From a virus, in IMG/VR virus record IMGVR_UViG_3300032223_000248, positions 1-36,647 of that record: a DNA stretch of 36,647 bases. The stretch is one strand, 5' to 3'. Positions within the stretch are counted from its first letter, which is position 1. Each line of letters begins with the position of its first letter. The notes beneath the pieces were generated by a model. The model had not been told where the DNA came from. It worked only from the letters and a program-made list of their open reading frames with translations, and searched no databases. This document shows positions 7,183 to 14,748 of this stretch, in pieces. The position numbers were made by a program, and so were the translations under genes.

Positions 7183-10100
7183 TGGCAATGGAATTATATT
7201 CAGGTGTCGTTGAAGATCGTGCTGATCCATTACATCTTGGTCGTTGCCGAGTTCGTATTGTAGGTTTACACACTGACGATAAAGTAGAGTTGCCCACGGA
7301 AGATCTTCCTTGGGCAGCACCCCTACAACCAATTACATCAGCAGGTGTTTCTGGTATTGGTTCATCACCTGTTGGTCCAGTTGAAGGAACATGGGTAGCA
7401 GTCGTATTCCGAGATGAATATCAACAAGTTCCAATTATGCTTGGAACATTCAGTGCGGTTCCTCAATCACAAGCTGCTAAACAAGCTGCAGCTGATTCTG
7501 CTGGCACAGTTATTGCTACCGATGGTGGTGTATTAACTAATGGATCTGGAGATCCAGTAACAACATCTGACGGAACTCCGATTGAAGCTGGATCTAAAGA
7601 GGGTATGAATAATCCTCCCAAGGATGCTGAACCATCACCTAAAGAATCACCTAAAAATAATATTACAACTCCTGGTGCTATTAATAGTAATCTTTTGGGT
7701 AAACCTGTTCCGACAGATCCACCTCCAGGATTAGCAGCTAATCAAGTAGCGAAAGCAAGACAGAATATTGGTTTGTTATTATCAGCAATGGATCGTATCG
7801 GAATTACTGGTAAATATGCTCGTGCTTCTATCCTCGCGATTTGCGGTGGTGAATCTAGATGGCAGCCTATTGCTGAGGGATATGTATATTCAGACGCAGC
7901 TTATTTAAATAAAATTTTTAAAGGTGTTTTCCAAGGCGATTTGAATCGAGCCAAACAATATTGTAACTGGCAAGGAACACGTGAAGATTTTTTTAGAGAA
8001 ATTTATAGTCCGAAATATTCAAATGGTCGTGGTGCTGGAAACATTCAACCAGACGATGGAGCATTATTCTATGGTCGTGGATATAACCAATTAACTGGAC
8101 GTACATTATATCAATCCATTCAAACTGGTTTGAAAAAAGATTATGGCATTACAGTTGATATTGTCAACAATCAAAATTCATTATTAACAGACCCACAAGT
8201 ATGTGCGATCTGCTGTATATATTTCTATATTAGAAAAATACCAAACTGGAAAACATTACAAGATGATCCTTCGTTTATTGAAACAGCATTAACTAGAACT
8301 GGTACTGACGCACATCAAGATAATTATAAAACTAAACGTGGTTATTATGCGTATTTCCTTGGATCTAAATTACCAGCTGCAGATCCATCAAATAAACCAC
8401 GTGCCGATACTGTTCCGTCTTATACAAAAGAAGATGTTAAAGAAGAAACTCCAGCACAGAAAACTGCAGCATTAGAAGATCGCTCTTCTGCTAAAACTAA
8501 AGGTTTCCAAGACCCACAGGGTAAATATCCACTTCGTTCGCAAATGAACGAATCATCAACAAATAGATTGGCTCGTGGTGAAGTTACGGGAACTCCTCTA
8601 GAATTTAAAGACGTATCTCGTAAAAGAAATCTTCCTATGGCTGGTGGTGGAACATTTGAACAGCCACTTGCAGGATTTGGTGGTGTCTATCCATATGCCA
8701 AAGTTACAGAAACTGAATCTGGTCATATGTTTATTATGGATGATACACCTACTCACGAGAATATCAGTTTATATCATCGTGCTGGGTCATTCATTGATAT
8801 TGATGCAAACGGAACAATGGTTAAGCGTATCGTTGGCGATGGTTATGAAATTATTGACAGAAATGGTTTGATTTACATTGGTGGTGATTGTAACATTAGC
8901 GTAGGTCGTGGCGTAAATCTTAAAGTTATGGCTGGCGCAGATATTGACATTCACGGTGAAACTAATGTTAATATTATGAACAACGCAAACATTAATGTTG
9001 CTGGTAAATTAAATCTTGGCGTTGGTGATGATATTAACATCTATGGTGCTGGTAATCTTACTATGCAGATTGATGGCGAAATTAAAGTTGCTTCTGGTGA
9101 AGGAACTTCGCTTAAATCTGGAGATTTTATTCATGCTCAAGCTGCTAAAGGTATTGATTTTAAAGCTGGTAAAGAATTTGCTGTTCAAACAGGATCAGAC
9201 GTTTCATTAAAATCAGGTGCCAATACTAACATTCAATCAGCTGGTGATTATAACGCATTGACAAGTGGTGGTAGTTATACTGAAGCAGGTGGTGATGTAA
9301 CTCAGAAAGCTGGTGGAAAAATTGCCAGTGATGGTTCTTCACAAGCTATTCAATCTGGAGCATCTTCTCCTGCAGGTGAAGCAGGTAGTGTTGCAGATAT
9401 TGATGATATTAAAGTTGAAATCGATCCAGGCGAAGTTGATTCAAATGATGGATACAGTTCTGCGATGCCGTTATTGGCAACACCAGTTCGTCCATCTCCA
9501 CCTGTAATGCAAGATGCAAAAATTGTTAATCAGAACAATAACAAATACTCAGATTTCGTTAATAACCCAAATAAATTCTATAACCCCTCAGCTTCTGCAG
9601 GTGGTGTTAAAGGTAACTACGCTGGGACACCGAAAGACGATAATAATGGTCAATCTTTAATTTCTGGTCAAAGTGCATCAGAATTTACTGATTGGTTCCA
9701 GAAGTGTTTAACTCAAACAGCTGAGAATGGATATTGGAGAGAAATGGGTCAAAATGGTAAACCAAGTAACCCAAATATTATCCGTATCTGGGAAGATCTT
9801 GGTTATCCGAAGAATGCGTATTGGTTAACTGACCAAACTCCATGGTGCATGGGATATGTTAATTACACATTGAAACAATGTGGTTACCGTTATGTTCAAA
9901 CTGCTTCTGCTTGGGCAATTCGCGATGCTTATACTAAATGGGCAGCCACCCCAATTACAGATTTCTCTCAAGCACAGGCTGGCGATATTGCTCTCTGGAA
10001 ATATGGCCACGTAAACTTTGTATATGCTAATAACAATGGACGTTTATCTTTTATTGGTGGTAACCAGACCCCAACTGCTAAAACAAACAATCCAAATGAT

Positions 10101-10187
10101 GGCGATGTAACCCTCTCTTGGAAGAGTGGTTATAGACCACCTGGAGACGGAACTTTAGTTGGTATTTGGCGTCCTTCCAAGAAATAA
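7182..10187 (+). CDS. 5: gp5-like central spike with GH19-like and TIGR02594-like wall-degrading domains
   Basis: A 1001-residue spike protein. Residues 1-95 form the gp5 OB-fold (YSGVVEDRADPLHLGRCRVR, then PVEGTWVAVVF and PIMLGTF). Residues 96-185 are a flexible linker. Residues 186-395 look like a GH19 chitinase/lysozyme domain: ICGGESRW with a likely catalytic Glu224, and YGRGYNQLTGR at 298-308. Residues 510-715 are a repetitive beta-helix like the gp5 needle. Residues 829-1000 form a second enzyme-like domain resembling TIGR02594/CHAP cysteine peptidases, with TPWC (Cys889), GHVNFV (His943) and GGNQ. T4 gp5 has a single, unrelated GH24 lysozyme and nothing enzymatic after the needle. No PAAR tip gene is visible. 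The protein punctures the envelope and should cut both glycan and peptide. Confidence 0.85.
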   Translation: MAMELYSGVVEDRADPLHLGRCRVRIVGLHTDDKVELPTEDLPWAAPLQPITSAGVSGIGSSPVGPVEGTWVAVVFRDEYQQVPIMLGTFSAVPQSQAAKQAAADSAGTVIATDGGVLTNGSGDPVTTSDGTPIEAGSKEGMNNPPKDAEPSPKESPKNNITTPGAINSNLLGKPVPTDPPPGLAANQVAKARQNIGLLLSAMDRIGITGKYARASILAICGGESRWQPIAEGYVYSDAAYLNKIFKGVFQGDLNRAKQYCNWQGTREDFFREIYSPKYSNGRGAGNIQPDDGALFYGRGYNQLTGRTLYQSIQTGLKKDYGITVDIVNNQNSLLTDPQVCAICCIYFYIRKIPNWKTLQDDPSFIETALTRTGTDAHQDNYKTKRGYYAYFLGSKLPAADPSNKPRADTVPSYTKEDVKEETPAQKTAALEDRSSAKTKGFQDPQGKYPLRSQMNESSTNRLARGEVTGTPLEFKDVSRKRNLPMAGGGTFEQPLAGFGGVYPYAKVTETESGHMFIMDDTPTHENISLYHRAGSFIDIDANGTMVKRIVGDGYEIIDRNGLIYIGGDCNISVGRGVNLKVMAGADIDIHGETNVNIMNNANINVAGKLNLGVGDDINIYGAGNLTMQIDGEIKVASGEGTSLKSGDFIHAQAAKGIDFKAGKEFAVQTGSDVSLKSGANTNIQSAGDYNALTSGGSYTEAGGDVTQKAGGKIASDGSSQAIQSGASSPAGEAGSVADIDDIKVEIDPGEVDSNDGYSSAMPLLATPVRPSPPVMQDAKIVNQNNNKYSDFVNNPNKFYNPSASAGGVKGNYAGTPKDDNNGQSLISGQSASEFTDWFQKCLTQTAENGYWREMGQNGKPSNPNIIRIWEDLGYPKNAYWLTDQTPWCMGYVNYTLKQCGYRYVQTASAWAIRDAYTKWAATPITDFSQAQAGDIALWKYGHVNFVYANNNGRLSFIGGNQTPTAKTNNPNDGDVTLSWKSGYRPPGDGTLVGIWRPSKK

Positions 10188-10202
10188 TGTTTGCAAATAT
10201 GA

Positions 10203-10209
10203 ATAAATA
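10203..10209 (+). promoter_or_regulatory. Possible late promoter motif abutting the gp25 start
   Basis: ATAAATA lies only five bases before the gp25 ATG. T4-type late transcripts begin about six or seven bases after the motif, which would place the start point at the ATG itself and yield an almost leaderless message. No Shine-Dalgarno sequence is seen before gp25. The motif could also be chance in AT-rich DNA. Confidence 0.3.
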
Positions 10210-10214
10210 CTAAT

Positions 10215-10607
10215 ATGGCAAAGACAACAAGACTTTTTACAGACCTCGATTTAAACTTCACAGCCCACCCAGTAACGAAAGATATCGTCCTTCGTTATGA
10301 TGATGCAGCTGTGAAAGAGAGTATTAAGAACTTAGTTATGACTGTTAATTATGAGCGTCCATTCCACAGCGAAATTGGAACTCCAGTCAATTCTCTACTG
10401 TTCGAAAATAATACGCCAGCTTTACCGATCTTATTACAGAGAATTATTACAGATACAATTAATAACTTCGAACCACGTGCGAATTTAATTCAAGTTGATG
10501 TGGTTAATAGAGAAGAACAAAATGCGATTGAAGTTACAATTGTATTTACGATTTTAAACACAACTAGACCAATAACATTAACAATGGTACTGGAAAGAAC
10601 CCGATAA
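10215..10607 (+). CDS. 25: Baseplate wedge / sheath initiator gp25
   Basis: A 130-residue protein of the GPW/gp25 family. It carries LFTDLDLNFTAHPVTKDI at the N-terminus, the helix 'KESIKNLVMTVNYERPFHSEIG' region with its conserved ERPF..EIG core, and a C-terminal beta hairpin (AIEVTIVFTIL). gp25 forms part of the wedge core with gp6 and seeds sheath assembly. The length fits T4 gp25 (132 residues). The spacer after gp5 is only 27 bases. The start is fixed by family alignment, although no ribosome site is evident. It overlaps gp6 by one base. Confidence 0.92.
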   Translation: MAKTTRLFTDLDLNFTAHPVTKDIVLRYDDAAVKESIKNLVMTVNYERPFHSEIGTPVNSLLFENNTPALPILLQRIITDTINNFEPRANLIQVDVVNREEQNAIEVTIVFTILNTTRPITLTMVLERTR

Positions 10608-12439
10608 TGGCCAATCAGAAAATTAACGTAACCGAATTAGACTTCGATCAGATCAAGTCTAATATTAAAGAATACCTAAAAGGTCAAGATACATTCTCAG
10701 ACTATGATTTCGAAGGTTCTGGTTTATCAGTTCTTATGGATATTCTAGCATATAATACACATTATAATGCTTTATATAACAACCTTACCATCAACGAAAT
10801 GTTTTTGGATTCAGCAAGTAAAAGAAATAGTGTAGTCTCTATTGCTAAATCCTTGGGATATGTTCCTCGTTCAGCAACTTGCGCCACTGCCGTTATTAAT
10901 TACACATTATCATCTTCAATTGGTGGACCATCCTCTTTAACTCTTCCAAAATATAGCGTCTTTACTAGCTCAGTTAATGGAAGTGTATTTTCTTTCTACA
11001 CAACTGATGCTATTACGATAACTGGTTCTAGTAATGTTTATAATTTTAATAATATAAAAATTAAAGAAGGAGCTCCTTTATCATACTCATATAATGTAGA
11101 TGGTGGAACTAGATTCCTTATCCCTAACGCAAATGCTGATATTACATCATTAAAGGTTAGTGTACAAGACTCAGCAACATCTTCCGTTTATACAACATTC
11201 ACGGCATCAACAGATATTACATCGGTAAATGCTACTTCTGCTGTGTATTTCTTAAAACAAATTGATGATGGTTTGTATGAAGTTACTTTCGGTGATGGAA
11301 TAATCGGAAAGGCATTATCAATGGGTAATGTTGTTCATTTAGATTATTTCGTTTGTAATTTTGATGCTCCGAATGGCGCACGTTTATTTAATTATACAGG
11401 TCGTGCGCTAATTGGAACTCTTAATGTAGGTAGTAGTGTTTCTTGCGTAACACCTGCTTATGGTGGTGGTAAAGTTGAAGACATCGAGAGTATTCGTTTT
11501 AATGCTCCGAAATTATACGCTACTCAAAATAGAGCTGTAACTGCTGAAGATTATAAAGCAATTATTTACTCAGCAGTTCCTCAAGCACAATCAGTTGCAG
11601 TTTGGGGTGGTGAGGATAATGTCCCACCTGTATATGGTAAAGTTTTCGTTTGTGTTAAACCTTCAGACGCAACTTCTTTAACCGAAACTCAAAAGTCTAA
11701 TATCATTTCTACAATTTTATCTAACAAGAACGTAGTTTCTGTTGTTCCTGAAATTGTAGATCCAGAGTATATTAACATTGTTTTAACAGTTGGTGTTTAT
11801 TTTAACGAAAGACTGACAACAAGAACAACAGCTGATATTGGAACTTTGGTAACATCAACTATTAGAGATTATAATAATACAGAATTAAAGACATTTGATG
11901 GTGTTTTCCGTTTCTCTAAGTTGTCTAAACTGATTGATAACACAGAACAATCTATCGTTAATAATATTACTTCTGTTATGATTCATCGTGTAATGCAACC
12001 ACGTTATAATGTTTCTGCTCAATATTTGGTTAATATTATTAACCCAATTAAATATGCTGTCCAAGGTGGTTCATTAAATTCAACTGGTTTCTTTATTGGA
12101 TCTGACACTAATACAGTTTATTATATTGATGATTATGGAACAGATGTTCGTTTATACACTATTGGTTCGAATGCCGAGAAAATTATTGCAAATGCTAATC
12201 TCGGAACAATTGATCACGCTAAAGGTATTATTGACATTAAGAACTTAAATGTATCAGCGTTAAATGATGTTGAGTTTAAATTGTTTATTAAACCAGATTC
12301 TAATGACGTAGTATCAGCATTAACACAAATTGCTCAAATTGATATGGATAATTTAAAAGTTACAGTTATTAATGATAATACAGCAACTGGTGACTTGCGT
12401 GCTGGTTATAATTACGTATTTACTCCTAGCTCAACATGA
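10607..12439 (+). CDS. 6: Baseplate wedge gp6
   Basis: A 610-residue T4 gp6 protein, related to gpJ-type wedge proteins. The N-terminal signature is clear: FDQIKSNIKEYLKGQ, FEGSGLSVLMDILAYNTHYN, NEMFLDSASKRNSVVSIAKS and LGYVPRSA. The middle contains FGDGIIGKAL and APNGARLFNYTG; the AYGGGKVEDIESIRFNAPK and AVTAEDYKAII segments match the conserved gp6/gpJ core. gp6 dimers form the inner ring that opens during contraction. T4 gp6 is 660 residues. The stop overlaps the next gene in ATGA, indicating coupled translation. Confidence 0.92.
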   Translation: MANQKINVTELDFDQIKSNIKEYLKGQDTFSDYDFEGSGLSVLMDILAYNTHYNALYNNLTINEMFLDSASKRNSVVSIAKSLGYVPRSATCATAVINYTLSSSIGGPSSLTLPKYSVFTSSVNGSVFSFYTTDAITITGSSNVYNFNNIKIKEGAPLSYSYNVDGGTRFLIPNANADITSLKVSVQDSATSSVYTTFTASTDITSVNATSAVYFLKQIDDGLYEVTFGDGIIGKALSMGNVVHLDYFVCNFDAPNGARLFNYTGRALIGTLNVGSSVSCVTPAYGGGKVEDIESIRFNAPKLYATQNRAVTAEDYKAIIYSAVPQAQSVAVWGGEDNVPPVYGKVFVCVKPSDATSLTETQKSNIISTILSNKNVVSVVPEIVDPEYINIVLTVGVYFNERLTTRTTADIGTLVTSTIRDYNNTELKTFDGVFRFSKLSKLIDNTEQSIVNNITSVMIHRVMQPRYNVSAQYLVNIINPIKYAVQGGSLNSTGFFIGSDTNTVYYIDDYGTDVRLYTIGSNAEKIIANANLGTIDHAKGIIDIKNLNVSALNDVEFKLFIKPDSNDVVSALTQIAQIDMDNLKVTVINDNTATGDLRAGYNYVFTPSST

Positions 12440-14259
12440 TAACTAGACCAAAACTATCTTCGATAGTAGCAAGCCAACTTCCTGAATTTGTCAGAGAAGA
12501 TTATCAGACATTCGTTTTATTCTTACAAGCATATTACGAATATCTAGACACAACCAATCCAGATGTTGCAACTCTACGTGATATTGATAAAACTCTTGAT
12601 GGATTCATTAAGCATATTAAAAATGAGTTGTTAAATAATTTCCCAATTCAGGGACACGTTAATCAAAATACACTGATTCAACACATTAAAGAATATTATT
12701 TAACTAAAGGATCTGAAAATTCATATAAGTTTTTATTCAGATTACTTTATGGTAAAGAAGTTTCTCTCGACTATCCATCTAAACAAATGCTTCGTGCGTC
12801 AGATGGTAAATGGAAACAAGACGTTTCCATTATGGTTAAGATTAATGCTGGTTCACCGAACGACATTGTTGGTAAAATGGTCGATGTTGTTACCACAACA
12901 TCTATTGTTAGAATTTTAGTTGACCATCACCAAACAGTTGAACTTGAAGTTGATAGAGTTGTAAGAGTCTCAGATGAAATTTATGAATTTTATATCGATC
13001 GTAGATTCTTCGGTATTGTTAGCGTAGGTGACCAGATTCGTTATAAAACAGATACTACTTATTTTAGTGGAACGATTTTATCTACCACCGCTCAGTTAAA
13101 AATATTAACACCTGGAACTGGATTTAAACTAGGACAATTATACACGATTAGAAATGGTAAAGGTTCTGGATCTATTATGAAGATTACCAGAATCAGTCCA
13201 GTTGGTGGTATTCTTAATGCCGAGTTTATTAAATATGGTGTTGGATATTCTACAGATTTTACATCAACAATCTATTCTGACACAGGACAATCCGCTGTGG
13301 GATCTGGTGGACTGGAGTTACAAATTATTGGTGGAACTGTTGGTATTTCAGAATCAACAGATGGATTTACTGATGCTGGTACTGTAAATAAATTCGACTA
13401 TGCTGTTGGTAGTGCTATTGATGGTACTTATGCTGGTCAGGTTCTTCGCGAATTCGGAGACTCTGGTAAAGGAGCTCTTGTAAGTAATTTTGATCCAGCT
13501 GTTATTAAAATTAACTTAGGTCCATTGGCTAAATACCCTGGATATTATTCTACAAACGATGGTTTCTTAAATGATGCCATGTTTATTCAAGATAGTCGTT
13601 ACTATCAAGCATTCTCGTATGTAATTAAAATTGACGAACGATTGGACGATTATAAATCATTCGTTAAAACATTAATTCACCCAGCAGGTGTTGCTGTTTT
13701 TGGTGAATATAATGTTAAAAATGAGTTTGATTTGAGTTTATCTCTTGAATCAATGCTCAAAATTCTTTCTGTTACAGTACAAGATATTCAAAGAATTGCT
13801 GATCTTGGAACTACCCTATCTATAACTAAAGGTTTTGATAGTGACGCAGTTTCGATGGCGAATGAATTTATTGCTTCTAAGGGATTATCTAAACCATTAG
13901 ACGACTCATTTGCTATGAGCGACAACTCTAATTATGTATTTGCGATCGGTAAAGTTAGTAATGATGTTCAAGTGGTTGTGGATAGTGGTACCATAAACAC
14001 ATTTGGGAAAGCACTATCAGATTTCCCTTCTATGGGCGATATTATTACTCAGCGTGATATTACCAAAGGATTAATTGATACACCTGTTATAATTGAAATT
14101 CCTTTGATTAGTACGACTAAATATATTAATAATACTGCTTCTGGAGATGATACGACGTTACCTGTTGACTCGGGTGGATTTATCATTTTCAACCCTTATT
14201 CCGAAGCTGGTTGGTTTGCCGAGAGATATGTAGGCATCCCAGTCGACTTTAATGGATAA
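12436..14259 (+). CDS. Structural baseplate protein in the gp7 position
   Basis: A 607-residue protein. The N-terminal SSIVASQLPEFVREDYQTFV and LFLQAYYEYLD segments, followed by YYLTKGSENSYKFLFRLLYG, are a domain I recognise from large virion proteins of marine T4-like phages. Middle strands carry glycine-rich GTGFKLGQLYTI and GSGGLELQIIGG modules, like those in the gp8 gene downstream. The C-terminal third has degenerate repeats on the theme (ADLGTTLSITKGF, DSFAMSDN, KALSDFPSMGD). Its place between gp6 and gp8 is where T4 encodes gp7 (1032 residues), so a gp7 role in the wedge is reasonable but unproven. The start overlaps gp6 by four bases. Confidence 0.55.
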   Translation: MITRPKLSSIVASQLPEFVREDYQTFVLFLQAYYEYLDTTNPDVATLRDIDKTLDGFIKHIKNELLNNFPIQGHVNQNTLIQHIKEYYLTKGSENSYKFLFRLLYGKEVSLDYPSKQMLRASDGKWKQDVSIMVKINAGSPNDIVGKMVDVVTTTSIVRILVDHHQTVELEVDRVVRVSDEIYEFYIDRRFFGIVSVGDQIRYKTDTTYFSGTILSTTAQLKILTPGTGFKLGQLYTIRNGKGSGSIMKITRISPVGGILNAEFIKYGVGYSTDFTSTIYSDTGQSAVGSGGLELQIIGGTVGISESTDGFTDAGTVNKFDYAVGSAIDGTYAGQVLREFGDSGKGALVSNFDPAVIKINLGPLAKYPGYYSTNDGFLNDAMFIQDSRYYQAFSYVIKIDERLDDYKSFVKTLIHPAGVAVFGEYNVKNEFDLSLSLESMLKILSVTVQDIQRIADLGTTLSITKGFDSDAVSMANEFIASKGLSKPLDDSFAMSDNSNYVFAIGKVSNDVQVVVDSGTINTFGKALSDFPSMGDIITQRDITKGLIDTPVIIEIPLISTTKYINNTASGDDTTLPVDSGGFIIFNPYSEAGWFAERYVGIPVDFNG

Positions 14260-14287
14260 ACAATTAAACCCTCAATAGGAGATACAT

Positions 14288-14731
14288 ATGGATCTAAATG
14301 AATTTTTAAAAGCCAAAGGTGAACTATCAATCGTAGTTCGTGGCGCAGATGGTAAAGTTAAAGACGTTCGCCAAGTACCAAACTTGGTTGTTTCTGTGGG
14401 TAAAACATACATTGCTTCCCGTATGGTTGGTACTTCAGCAACTGTTATGAGTAACATGGCTATTGGTACTGGTACTACTGCTCCTGCAGCTGGTGATACA
14501 ACTCTAGGTACTGAAGCTGGTCGTGTTGCGCTAGCATCTTTCACATCATCAGGTGCTACAGTTACTGCGACTGCTACATTCCCTGCAGGTACTGGTACTG
14601 GTGCTATTACTGAAGCTGGTATTTTTAATGCAGGTTCAGCTGGTACTATGCTTTGCCGTACTACTTTCCCAGTTGTTAACAAAGCAGCTGGTGACTCTAT
14701 TGCTATTACTTGGGTAGTAACAGTAAGCTAA
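14288..14731 (+). CDS. Small virion structural protein
   Basis: A 147-residue beta-rich protein with a good ribosome site (AGGAGA). It begins with a short helix, then GELSIVVRGADGKVKDVRQV and VVSVGKTYIASRM. Further on it has MAIGTGTTAPAAGDTTLGTE, TEAGIFNAG and CRTTFPVVNK. I recognise this family as a small phage appendage or structural protein found widely in aquatic phages, but its exact place in the particle is not known to me. The AIGTGTTAP...LGTE..R pattern is shared with small fibre-associated proteins. It lies between baseplate genes and should be a late virion component. Confidence 0.6.
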   Translation: MDLNEFLKAKGELSIVVRGADGKVKDVRQVPNLVVSVGKTYIASRMVGTSATVMSNMAIGTGTTAPAAGDTTLGTEAGRVALASFTSSGATVTATATFPAGTGTGAITEAGIFNAGSAGTMLCRTTFPVVNKAAGDSIAITWVVTVS

Positions 14732-14748
14732 TTTTTTAGGTAAATTAA

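Noticed and set aside
14272-14682. A 136-codon open frame opposite the small structural gene
   Set aside because: Low-complexity Val/Ala/Pro translation and no own signals; the plus-strand gene has a good ribosome site and a recognisable family pattern.
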